From the NCBI GenBank assembly GCA_026261815.1, contig JAMPIT010000481.1, forward strand, positions 1,922,001 through 1,986,000: a stretch of DNA of 64,000 nucleotides, read 5' to 3'. Position 1 is the first letter of the stretch. The number at the start of each line of letters is the position of its first letter. Of this stretch, positions 28,401 through 41,074 are shown in pieces. Under the pieces are notes generated by a model. It did no database searches. It was given only the letters and a program-made list of their open reading frames with translations, and was not told the origin of the DNA. Source of the DNA: Monarcha castaneiventris obscurior (lineage: Eukaryota > Chordata > Aves > Passeriformes > Monarchidae). Position numbers and translations under genes: made by a program.

Positions 28401-31400
28401 TTGTATTGCTTCTGTCAGTCAGGAACAATAAAGAACTTTTTTGTTAAAGCCTTTAATTTCATGTAGTAATTACCTATTTGATCAGACAAAAGGTGCTGTG
28501 AATGAAAGTCATTTACTTGTTTGATGTGACTGAGACTAAGTGTCACTACAGCTGCGAGACTGTCAGAGAAAACACTGGTGGCTGATTAGATAAGCAGCCC
28601 TGCCTGGAAAAAAAAGGGTGAAAATGGAATGGGGGAAGATTGGAAGATGCAAATTCTCTACAGCTTCATTGAGGTCAACTTTCCAGCTACTAGGTTAAAC
28701 ACCCTCCTCACTCCCTCCACTCCATCAGCCAAGGCCGATTCACAAAGAAACCGAGGATCTGCTTGGCACTTGCTGAGCACCTGCTGCTGCTCATGTGCAC
28801 ATTCACACTGCAGCAGAAATCGCGTCACAAGGACACCAAGAAGCATCAGCTGCTCACGCCAATCTACTACTATTCAGATGAAGGTTTGTGTTTGAAATCT
28901 GAGATGTCATCACCTTGCCAAGATGAGCCTTTAGGCACCTTCTGGGGCACAGAAGGAGTCCCAGGACACAGCGGGGATGGCTTCAGCTTGCGGAGTCCTG
29001 CTGGATTTCCCCAATGAATTACAAGAAAAATGTGAAAATCTGTGAGCTGGACACTCAGCCAGACCACAGCCCTGAGAACCTCCCTCCCAGTTTCAGTTCT
29101 GGCTCTAGCACAGACCCAGCCACAGACAGGAGAGGGACTTAGACCTTGCCTTCAGATGTAATGCTCTACCCCACCCCACAGTCGTTTGCCTCCCAGGGTC
29201 CATGATGGGCTTGGGTCTCATCTCTCTGCACAATAATCAGGATTTTACGGAGAGAAGGACATGTTCTGGATGTGAAACTGATGAAATAGAACCTGCATGA
29301 TGAATTCACTCTTCTGATCATCTCGACTTCATGCCAGCAAAATATTCATTGCATGGCAGCTGAATCACCTCTTTCCCTTTTGTACACAGAAACATGCACG
29401 AGGCAGGTGGCTCCAGCTCCCAAAAAGCTTTTCCTTCCCTCCCCTTTCTTCTTCTCCTTCTCCATGAAAGCAGCAAACAAGGGAACTGCAGTTTCCAACA
29501 GTTCCTTACTGGTAAGTGGGATGCAGAAGCAGGCTGAAATGCAGGCTCTTGTCTCTGCTCACTGCTGGCCTCTCTGCACTAGCTGGTTAGAGCTGCACAT
29601 GTTTAAAACATTAACTGGAAATATTTTATTCTGTTGGATAACATATCAAATAACATTGCAATGAAACTTTCAAGGGCTTAGAAACTGCCTGGAGGTACTT
29701 GAGAGGTCTTGTGGACTCCTTCAGCAGCACAGCCCAGAAAAGTCCAGGATGGGTTTTTTCCTCCGTAAGTGACTCAAGACAAGTGACTCATGTAGCACGG
29801 AGGCTGAATGCCTTAATTTGTCTTTCTATGCTCTCAAACAAGGCAGAAGGTGGAAGATAAAAGGGAAGCCCTCAGCTGGCTGACAGTCTAATACTGTTTA
29901 GTGCATCCTCAATGTGCAAGCCTACTGGAGTGATGTATGCCACGCTCTGGGAAGGCTGGAGCCCCTCTGGAAGAGTCCTTGTAGCCTCTGGCAGCAGGAG
30001 GACGTGTCCTCAGCACCTCATATGGAGAGGGGAACCTGTGTCTGCCCCTGCCCTGCCTCTGGCCAGCACTGCTCTAAGAACTCATCTGTCTTGGGTGATC
30101 TGAGGTGTCCCCTGCCTTGTCTCCACACCTCACTCTTGGGGCAGTGGCTCTGCTGAATGAAGGGGCTCCTGCACAGGGGTTCCTGTTTCTCCTCAGACCA
30201 CAGGTTCCCAGCCATGGCTGGGAATTGCTTTTGAGGAGCTGCTGCTGCACCATCTCCCAAGGAATGGCTCTAGCACTACAGACACTCTCACAAAGGCAAA
30301 GCCAACCCTGCAGGGGCAACAGTTCCCTAAAAAAGCAAACAGACTATTTCCCTTTACAGGCTGCTCTCAAAATCTAATTTCACAGCATGATCAGTTACTG
30401 CATTGGAATGACTTGCTTTCTTAATCACATAAAATGAACATATTAACAAATAATACTCATAAAATTCACTGGACAACACAATGGAAAGAACTACAATGCA
30501 TGAAGAACTAGGTTACAGAGGCTACATCACCACTTGAGGTAGATGCAATATGTATTAACCCACAGAGCCTGTATATAGAATTAAAGAAATCATCTAATTT
30601 TAAAGTAATATTTTATTCAATGCATCCCTCAGTGCATGTAACTGCTAAATGAAATGCATTGCATGCTCTACAAACACATCATCACCTTGTAAATGAAATA
30701 CTCATGATATTAAAACTGATACAACATTTATTAAAACCATTATGCAAAGAACAAGGTTGGGTAGTTGAACTGTTGATGGGAAGTGCTGGCTCTGGCCTCA
30801 CAGATGTGCACACGCTAAGCAGCCTGTGGCTCCAAAACACTAATCAGAAATGTCTTTTCTAAAGGTGAGAGTTCATTCAGCTAGGAAGAAATCCACATCT
30901 TCCCTGAGTAAGGAAACGTGTTGGAGTCTTTGGCAGAGCCACGCAGGAGGCGAGGGGCCATGGGCTTTATGAAAAGTGTCACTGCCCCAGTGCAGGGCAC
31001 CAAGGTGTCTGCTCTGTTCCACATGAGGTCACTGTAAGAGCATGTTAAACCCTTCACAAAGCTGAGCTATTTGGTTTGATATTGTTTCTTTCTTCTAGTC
31101 TAACTGCAAAGTTCAACAGTAACATATTTTGGGGTCAGACCATGACCTGTTTTCTCAAGATGGCAGAGGTTGGAGCACAAGGGAGGATTTGGTGTCTTGC
31201 CCTTACAGCTCTGCTGTGGTGGCCTAGGGATGCTACAATCCCCAGACTGAAAAGCAAAGCAGTCACTGATTTGAGAGTCACAGTGTGGATATGGAGGGGC
31301 TGAGCAGAGGCTGTGTGCCAAAGAGAACCTGTGCTAAACCAGCTGGGTGATGCCACCTTCTCCAGAGCCAGTTCGTGTGTCTCTGGACCATCCTCCTGCT

Positions 31401-33000
31401 CCCTTGCAGACTCTTCTTGCTGCTGATTCTCTCCATGCATTTTCAAGACATTAGACAAGTTTTTCAATGCAGCCACCTTTACCATCTCCTCCTTTTCAAA
31501 ATCAAGCATTGCACTACTAATTAATCTGTAGGGGATAGGTCTGACTGATTTAAAAGCACAGCTCTATTGTGAATACTTGAAGCATATTTTTAAAGGAAAA
31601 TCTCAGAAATTTACTTTATGCTATTACTTCATTCCAGCTGATGACATTTTTAGCTTTGCACAAAGGATGCCTCTCTGCAGAACCCTGGCAGTTCAGCCGA
31701 ATTACACATTATAAAATCCCTCTATTTGTCACTGCCTTCAAGCCTCTTCAAAACGGATCCTGGTTAGGATATGTGAATGCAAAATGCTCTTGTTTCCTAG
31801 TGAAACGCTTTGAAACGCGCTGTAGGAGAAGCTTGATTTTACCCTTCCACAGGCACAAAGAGGAGTTCTTGCCTTTAAATGTTCTCTCCTGAAAGAAGAA
31901 TTCACACAAACCACATAGAGCTCAGGCTGCCAAAAAGGGAAATACAAACTCTTCTCCATCCCTTTCAACAAATCTCAGCATAGAACAGAATGAAATGAAG
32001 CATACATTCAGCAAAAAGGGATTTAAGGAAAGATGAGGGAAAAATCCTTTTAAACACTAATATTCACTGAAATTAATCTCCAATCACATCACAACAGAGA
32101 CAGGCCCTCGACAAAAAAGAAAGAAAAAACCCACCTAATATTCTCCATGATGGTAGCCCTACATCTTTCTCCAACCTGTGTTACAGGAATCTATACTTAC
32201 ATACCTACACAAACTTATTAGCAGAACCCCAGTGCAAGCTGTGATTTTGCTACATAGGTACCATATGCTGTGCTCCACATCTGGGGATGGTAAACCTGGC
32301 GTCTCCACATTTATTATAAACTGGTTAGAGATCTAACAGGGCTGGAGTCTGGGCTAGTTTTCTAATTCTAAGCACGACTAAGCAACAGAACTAAAACATC
32401 TCGTTTGAGAATGCAAGTTTAAACTTACGCACTGAGTTCACGCAAGTATTAATTTTTTTTGACTTTCAAATATTTGAGCACTGGGAAATTACACTGTAGA
32501 AAATGTGCCTGGACTGACTTTTTCACAGGCACCATCATTAACTGCTCCCTTTCATGAGTTACACACAATGCCCTGAAGTGCCGGGGACTTTCTGGTCAGA
32601 CATCTCTAATCTGATCAAGAGAACACTGTGACATTTCATATGGCAACACACTGATAAAAGCTCTGCGACACTTCATTATGTAAACAGGTATAGCTGCTAA
32701 TTAATGAATTACAGTGGAGAAAGAAACTGTTGGCAAGGATGGAAACTTGGCCCAAAATCTCCCCCCAGTAATGCTCAATCAAGTGAACTAAGCCCTAGTA
32801 AAGCTCGCTGGCAGGTGCAGCTTTAGCACCTGCTGAAGAAAGTGGATTTTTTGCAATATTCACATTTTTTCTCTTCCCATTTTCGACTTACTAAGAATTC
32901 TCAGGGCGGTTTTGCTTTGCTGCCACGCCGCTGATATTCCGTATGTACAACAGCTCCCCACATCAGGCATGGAAACAAGGAGCTGAGGGTCAAACTGTTA
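22500..33000. other. Intron, no gene seen
   Basis: 22500-23400 is GC-richer with overlapping frames on both strands (longest 157 codons, minus strand, 22647-23120) that match no family I know. 23400-26400 is AT-rich. 26850-27150 and 29900-30320 are mildly GC-rich, again with overlapping short frames only. An ancient repeat trace lies near 25.49 kb. Confidence 0.55.
25466..25520. repeat. Trace of ancient palindromic amniote repeat
   Basis: TTTCCATTGACTTCAGTGAG and CTGGATCAGGATTT are close to the best-preserved form of the core (CCATTGACTTCAATGGG ... GGATCAGGCC). A GAAATCAATTGAAG arm precedes it. Confidence 0.55.
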
Positions 33001-33014
33001 CTCTCTGCAAGGGA

Positions 33015-33034
33015 CACGTGGTGCCACCTTCTCG
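33015..33034. promoter_or_regulatory. CACGTG E-box next to a CTCF-like motif
   Basis: CACGTG at 33015-33020 is followed directly by GTGCCACCTTCTCG (33021-33034), whose reverse complement fits the CTCF core at about 12 of 14 positions. A local cluster of CpGs follows to about 33085. These are motif matches by eye only. Confidence 0.3.
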
Positions 33035-36000
33035 TCACCTCCTGCCATCTGCACGCGGCAACGCGCTCAGAACGCCGTGGAGCCGCCAAGCCAACAAGCT
33101 GTTCTGACACGGCTTGGCTGCACAGGAATCCTGGGGAAACTAAAGACTGCTTGGATTCTCGTAGAGTTTTTGCTGTTTCCATGCAGGAGGGAGCAGGACA
33201 AATTTAGGAGGCCGTATGGAAATCTTTGGACGGCGGTAGGGAATCCGTGTGTCTGAGCAGTGGTGAAGTGTTGGGAAGCAAAGCATGAAAACTGAAACCA
33301 TGCTGGTCCGAATAAGGAAAAATTACTGTCTCTTAATCATACTCCAGGCTGCCTGGTTTTTATGGGATGCTATTCCCATTTAGTTTAGTGGTACTGTTTT
33401 ACACATGATGAGGATTTCAGAAGTGCAATTAAAGCTTTATCATCAACATAAAACCCAGCACAGTTTGCCCAGTACTAGACTTAAAAAACACTAAGTACTG
33501 TACTCTAACTGAGAGGAAAGTGGTTATATTTTCATTACATATAGCTTGGAAACCCAGGGTTGAATGAATATGAGAATTACAAACCAATATTCCAGAAGCA
33601 CCACTGAACTGTGTTCTAAATACAAGCTATTCAGAAAGTGGGATTTTATTTTATCTGCAGAAAATTAATGAAGAACAAAACCTACATAAATATTAAAAAT
33701 CTTAATTTTGTCAAAACACAGTCACCTTTTGAAAACTAGGACCTTTGTTGATTATGAGAAGTATAATACTACTGATAACATTATGGAATGTGAACACTCA
33801 AAGTAAGTTTCAGTTTGGCTGGATGTTATTTTTAAAACTAGATTTTGTAGAAATATCTATCAGCTCAAGTTACCACCAGCAACATCTTAAAAACCCCAAA
33901 GCAAACGCAAAAAACCTAAGGTGGAGGGATTACTGCAGGGATTTGGGAGAGTCTGCTCAGTTCTCAAATATACCCTGGATTTCCTTTCTGACTTTTGCGG
34001 AGTCATTTAGGCTCCCCCGGCATCAGCAGCATTTGTGCCTGCAACTCAGTTGTGAACTGGAGCCTGAGAGCACGTACTACTAAATATCTGACGAGAAAAT
34101 CCAGGTAGCTAGAGCTGTAGATTCAGCCACAGTTCCATTTGTAAGTGAGAACTGGAGCCAGAGGAAGAGAGGCAGGACCTTAACCTTGCTGGGTAATTTA
34201 CTGCTTAATTTCTATCAGTTTCTTGTTTTAGACTTTACCAGGTGTCAGAAATAATTGGTTTTGTGTACTTGTGGTAAGAATGCGCTACGCACCGTTTACT
34301 ATCCGAGTGCAGTTAACAGCAGCTTGGATTTATACAACATTTTCACGTATCTAACTAAAGCAGATAACTCAGCAGGACAGCGAGCCAGCCTATCCATTAC
34401 AAAACAAATAAATCAGTCCTAAGTTCCGACTTCAAAAGCGAAATGGTAGATGCTCCATGAAAATCTCTATAGGCTGAGGTTTCCACAGAGCAGGAGCTGA
34501 GCAGCTCCACGGCTGCATCCTTGGGCAACACATCATGGTCCTTGCCCAGCACAGATTAATGAACAGCAGGAATTGAAATGCTAATAATTAAGAAAAGGTT
34601 AAAATGTTCACACTGTGTGAGAATGATGCATAAAAGGATACAACCGCTAAAAATCACTGCAGCGATGAAGAATTTTTTTTTTCAGAAAATAAATTCCAAC
34701 TGGGAATATATTAAGAACAAGAAGAAAGAAATTCTCAGGGTGAAAAACCAATGTAAAACAGCAAGTGAAAACCAGTCAGCTCTGTGGAATGGAGGCAGTA
34801 TCCGCACTACAAACTAAAGCTCCATTTTGAACTGAAAGCCATTTGAAAAACAAATTTAGGGAAACATCCAGACAAGACAAATCCCAAAATCACTATAAAA
34901 ATCAGACATTTTTCCATATGAACAGTTTGTATTCAAAGCAGCATTTGTCCCTTAAAACTCTACTAATGTAGCTGTAATTCAGAGCAAGAAACTGAGCCAA
35001 ATTTTCCAGGCAGGTGTTCAGTCCCACTAGTTATTCCAGCAAATCCTCAGACAGAGCCTGTGCCACCCTTTGCCTCCCAGAGATTCCTCCCATGAGATCT
35101 GAACTGGTGCTCCAGTCCCATCCTCTCCAGGCACACCGGATGTATGATTTACACACACCTTTAGTTCAAATCTATCACATATATACATAAATATACATCT
35201 ACATTTTTAGGGGTGGGATTTGTTTTATCTTTAGAATTCAGTACACAGTGACACACTAAGAGAGACCACTGCCTGAGAATTGTACCAGACCTCCCATCTC
35301 CACATTACTTCATCCTCCAAAATTTGGCAGTCACATCCTGCTATCCATGAACTGTTTTTAGCAGCAAAATGTAAGGAAGCAACTTCCTATAACTAGAAAA
35401 GTAACACAAGGAAGAGTGATGGCCCTACTTCAGACAGGGACATTGAGATTTTATCATTGTCTTTTGCTCACTATTGCTTTCATACACTTGTCTGAGATTA
35501 CAAGCTTAGCCTAAGATTTTATTTTTGCACACAGAATCAATTTCCACTTGCATAACAATTATTATTTGCAAACCACTAGCCCTGAACACATAAAACAGCA
35601 TATAAAGACTTTTCCTTAAAGATAATACAAGCATTGCACCAGAGGAAACCTAGTAGGAGAACAGGGCCTGTAGAACGTGGGTTATCCCCACCTGTACAAG
35701 AGATCCTGTCAGCAACTGGTTTCGTAATCACCACAGATTCATTTTCCATTTGCTTGCTGCAATTAAGCTATTGAAACCTGCAGGTCTAGGTTTTTTTTCC
35801 CTTCCCTTACTCTAAACAGAATTCATTTTTAATGTCTATTGCAGAAGGCCAATATGATATAAAAACCCCAAACATTTCACTACTCATGCACTCTTATTCA
35901 TAATATCACATCAAATTGCTGAAGTAGTACCATATGGCGCTTGAGCACCAAGCCAGAACAAGTTGTTCAGCTTGTCATAATCTCAAAAGCTGCATAAAAC

Positions 36001-36749
36001 TTAAATAATTTCTCTATGAAGTGGAAGATCTTTGGGTTTAATATAACTCATCAGAAATGGATTCTGAATTTTCCTCCTATTATTTCCCATGTTTTCTCTG
36101 ATTCACATTCCATTTTCCAGGGCAAGCTATCAGTATAAGTGGCTACAACTATGGGGCTGAAAGGCTTTAAAAGCATCCTGTCCATCCTTTCTTCTTGATC
36201 ATTCATCATCAAATTGAATGGATAAATAGCTTTCTCAATCAGACAGACATATAATTATAAATAAAAAAAGCTCAATCAGAAAGACTGAATGGAAAAGATT
36301 AATGAAATCTCCCACACTTTGATTCAGCCCTTAAAGCAACACCCTTGGTTGTGAAATGTCCACACTTCCACCCACACTGTCCTATAGGAAAACACAGCAG
36401 CCTTTCAAGAAAACGGGAGTGGTGACATTTAACTGGTACACAAATCCATGGAGAGACAACGGTGGGAATGCTCCAGGTTTCACCACAGATTGCTCTATAT
36501 TTACATTCTCAATTTCTGGAGACACCACAAGGTGTTTGTGGGCTTTTAATTTTTTTTATAAAAATATTTCTAACTGAGAAAAAAGGTTTGAAACTGAAGG
36601 TACAAGAGCTAGAGACAGACAAGACTTCAGCCAACCTCACAGTTTTCAGGAATTGTGACTGATTCCTGATCCTGAATGGCTGAGCAGCAGTGCAGGGACC
36701 ACCTGAGATAAAGGAAACACATGGAAAGATCTCCCTGGGAGCACACTAC

Positions 36750-36824
36750 AAAAAAGAAAAATACAAGCAAAAAAGAAAAATGTGAAAAAAAGAAATACAA
36801 GCAAAAAAGAAAATGTGAAAGCAA
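36750..36824. repeat. A-rich tandem repeat, 34-base unit, two copies
   Basis: Two copies of a unit containing ATACAAGCAAAAAAGAAAA and TGTGAAA; ATACAAGC recurs at 36761 and 36795, a 34-base period. The plus-strand translation is lysine-rich only because of base composition. Confidence 0.85.
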
Positions 36825-38336
36825 GACCCAAAAAGATGGAACAGGAGACAAGAACTGGAAATGTGAAGACACAAAGAAGGCAGGTATATAGGCTGCAGTA
36901 TTGCCCTGGAGGGGAGGGCATTATGGAACTCCTCCAATGGCAGGCTTATTTTAGCAGCTGCTTAATCAATTGAAGAAGAAAAAGGAGAGCACTAAATCAA
37001 GGAGAATTTCCTAGCCCTTCCTAGCATACATGTTCAAGCCTCGTTCCCATATGGGATTAGGATAGGCAGGAACTGCAGGCTGGCACAGGCAGTACAGAGA
37101 CAGATATTACACAGCCTTTTGCTTAAGAATAAGACAGAATGGGGATATGTCTTCTGGAGCTATCATGGATTGGGAGTTTCCAGAAAAACATTTCTGTAAT
37201 GGTTACATATGTGATTGTTCTTTTTCTTCTTAGCTATATGGAGGAAAAAGTGACTTGTCACCAGCCCAAAGGGAAAAGCACTTGGCTGCATGGCGGAAGA
37301 CAGGATGTGTTGCATCTGTGGCTTCACAGAAGGAAAGGAACAGCTCTTCAAAAAAGGCAAGAAGCACAGGGAATGTCTAAGATAAATAAATGAAAGGAAT
37401 CAGTCCTGCTTCTCTGGTGAAAAGATGATGTCACAGTTCCCAGACCCTCCACACTACACAGGCAGTGTCAGCTCAGAAGGGGTGGCAGCAGCCTGGTGTC
37501 CCTGCCATGGTGGCCCTGGGCATGTGGCAGGATCTGCTAAGGCACCCAGCTATCCCTCAGACCTTGAGGGAATCTCTATTAACAAGGATGAATTCTTTGC
37601 TGAGCCTGATCATCCTCTGCACACTGCCGGAGGAAGAAATGGAGCTTCTCCAAGAATTAACAGTATTTTGGGTACAAAAAGGAAATGGACTGAAATATTG
37701 AATATGGGCTGCTCTGATGTGACTTGGTGGAGGTCTTCTATCAGCAGAGCCCCAAGGGAATATTCCAAGCAGTCCATAGGAATAGAGAGCAGGCCTTGCT
37801 GGGAGGCTGACTGGCACTAAGAGCTCAGGCGACACAACATTTTGGGTTGATTAAATGCTGAAAGCACCTTATCCCAGAGAAGAAAAAAAAGGAAATGAAA
37901 AAGCTGTGGTGCTGAATTAGCATCTCCTTTCCAGTGACACCACCTTTTTGCTAATGCTTATTTTCTGGAAGAATGATTTCAATGGAGCCAAGGCAGGCAG
38001 GACTTCAGAGCAGGATGATGAGAGAGAAGATGACCTATGAGTGACTTGGGCCAGAAAAATCTCCCCCATCAGCATTAACTCCCCAAATGCCTGTTGCAGA
38101 GTTACAGCACAGATGCAAAGGGAACCTCAAGTTTTCCTTAGTTTAGGATCGTACCATTCAGCATTTACTCCCTTCTTTCAACAACATCCACACTCAGTGC
38201 TCAGTACTTATGAATACCCTCTATCCAATTAATACCCCATCAAGCCGCCCGCCCGCGGTGACTTTATCCTCAGACCACTGTATGGCAGCTTTTAACTCCA
38301 TAATACCCCGGCATTATTTCCATATTAGACTACAAG

Positions 38337-38395
38337 GGTTTGATCCAAAGCTCATGGAGGTTAATGAGGGCTCATTAAACTTTGAATTGAGCCCT
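38337..38395. repeat. Trace of ancient palindromic amniote repeat
   Basis: GGGTTTGATCCAAAGCTCAT, then GGAGGTTAATGAGGGCTCAT, and an inverted partner AAACTTTGAATTGAGCCCTAA. This keeps both outer arms (GATCCAAAGC and its complement) of the same palindromic pattern. Confidence 0.55.
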
Positions 38396-41058
38396 AACTG
38401 CTCAGCAAACACGGAGTGAAGTGAAACAGTACGTGTCAGATGAGATGACAGAGGGTGTAGTAAACTTTAAGGCGAAATATTGAATGCTGATGGTGACAAA
38501 GGCAGGCAATAGCAGGGAATGTGTGAGAAAGCAGCCGTGGGAGAGAATTATGATTGTGTTACACTCGATACCAAGCAGGACAGATTTGTGCCTATATAAA
38601 TAGATATGCCTGGTCTGACTCTGATGTGATTTTTGTCATCATATGGTTAGACATAGCATAATATTGACACTATGGCTTTCCTTCAGATTTTAGTTTTGAA
38701 TTTCAGCTGGAGTGTATGATACTAAAGACTTGAAATCAGTATGACTCCTTCCCTAATTACTGATTAATCAAGAGCTAAGGTTGCCTACATAAAGATTCAT
38801 GGGGAGAAGGAGGAAGTCTCATTAAGAACAAGAGGTTAAAAAAAAAGGAAGGGAGGGGGACATTTAACAACTGAATGGATACAGAATGAGGAGAAAAAGA
38901 GCTGATTTCCTAATAGCATGTTATACCTGAATGTTAAATTTTGTATTCATGTCTAATTAAAAAATTAAAAGAAAATGTTTTAATGCTTGCAGATAGCATG
39001 GGTTATGGTTCGAAAGGAAGTACAGAAAGTTGTTGGGTTGCTTTTTTCCAATGACTTCAGAAATACATATATGTTGTGTCATTCAGTCCCTTAGGTGCTC
39101 AAAAGACACAGCAGCTGTTTCATAAATTCTGAATTGCCTTTTCCTTCAGCATACAAAAACCTGTGCCATAAACACAACACTGTCTGAAAAATATTCGGCA
39201 AACCCAGACAGTTGTTTGAAATGCTTCCTCGGATATTTAAATTCCTCTCTTAACAGGAGTTTCCCTGCAAAAACAGATGCTAACGAATAGTGCTTTTGCC
39301 ATTGAGCTGAATGGGAACACTTTGGTGCAGCATTTTCCTTTTTTCCATGGAGACATTACAGGGTGCATTTCCCACGACTGAAAGAAAACTGCCACCTTGC
39401 TTCTCAATTCTTTGCTTTCAAATAATAAATAACCACTATAATCTTCCATAAAAGACTTATGCTCTGATAATGTCTGATTCTTCTACTGTAATTTCTTTTT
39501 GTTAGAGGCAGTTGAATGCCATTTACTGGTAAGTAAATTGTGTCATCACTTCACTGCAAACCACACCACAGAAAATGTAAGCCGGCCAAACATTTATTTT
39601 TGTTTTCCAACTCACACAAATCCCTTCCGAGGGCTTGGATTAACTAGCAACACTTTTAAGTGTAGATCCTTAATCTTAGTTTCCTTTCCTCTCTCTACTA
39701 ATATGCTGCCTTCCAGTGATGTTACTTCAGAAATAACTCCAAATAACTCACAGTGTGGTCAGAAACTCTGACTTTCAGCTGCTCTACCTTTTTTCAGTGA
39801 CTTGGAAATATGGAAAATTGGCCATTCCCACTGAATTTTTCATAGTCCTGCAGTAATGGGGGCACTGCAGCTCTGCCTTTTTCACAGAGGAGTTTAACTA
39901 GCACAGGGGCACACGCACTGCAAGCTCCCCTAAAGGTTCAAACCGCAGGCTCCATGTCCAATCTCTTCACAGCACAATGCATGGCTTTCATTTTTTAGAC
40001 AGAAAAAACAAGCACACATAACTTTTCTTCTTCCTTAAAATGTCCCCTTTTTAACAACAAGAAAATGAGCTTCTTTGCCTAAATAAATGTTATAGCTCAC
40101 AAAGCCTCAAAGCACAAATCAAACAAATAAGTCAACTGCAAAATGGCCCAAAAGGACTACAAACACAAGCACAGAGGCAAAACCCTCCTGAGGTCATGAT
40201 GTTTTGATTAAAATGAGCAGAGATCACAAGTGGAAGAAGGAGTTAGGAAGGCGACTGTCCCAGAGATGCCACCAGCAGTACAGCATTTAGGGGTCCGTTA
40301 ATATTTCCATGAGAAACTTTTAGGCTTAGGAATTTACAACTTGAGTCACAGAGGATAAGTCCTGGTTTCCAAAACCTGATTTCGAAAGGGGAATTACTCA
40401 GGTAAAACTTTGCAAGGGGAGGGCATGGCCAGGTGGTTTGTTATGAGAAGGGTGTGTACATGGCATGACTTGTTTTTTGGCCGTATTTATGTATCTGTAT
40501 ATCTACATACACACACATCTCAGAAACTGTGCACAGACCTGAGGCAGAGGAACGTTAGGTGGAACTTTTCTAAGACATGATCCTGCTGGAATAACAGCCT
40601 GTGCTGAGCCATCATCCCCCTGCTTCTACCTCCCCACTTTGCCTCCTGATGCCCAGGAGCAGAGCAGGGATGAGGCACAACCCCACAACAGTCATGGCAG
40701 GTGGATGAACCCTCCAGCAACGTGAAACACCACCACAAGCAACACCAAACCCTCTCTTCACTCGTTTGCTGGCTTGCTCTCTTCCACACAGGACACCCGA
40801 GCTTTGGCCAAGTCCTTGGCTGTCCCCTGCAGCCACCTCTAGCCAAGCCCTGCACCATGCTCCAAGAGTCATTCACCTTCAGGCCCTTCTCCAGCACATA
40901 TCCCCCATCCTTCATGAAACATAAACAGCTCCTGCTCTTCCTAGAGCCTTTTCCCTACACACCACAGTCAGGGTCAGCTGCAGTCAAGCCCACCTCATTT
41001 GCCCATGGAGAGGAAGCCAAAACCTCCCTCCCCTGTGGCCAGGACCTGTCCCCTCTCC

Positions 41059-41074
41059 CAGGTGAGCTCACCTG
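41059..41074. promoter_or_regulatory. Palindromic double E-box (CAGGTG-AGCT-CACCTG)
   Basis: A perfect 16-base palindrome holding two inverted CAGGTG/CACCTG E-boxes four bases apart. This E-box type is bound by Snail, ZEB and E-protein families. Binding here is inference only. Confidence 0.4.
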
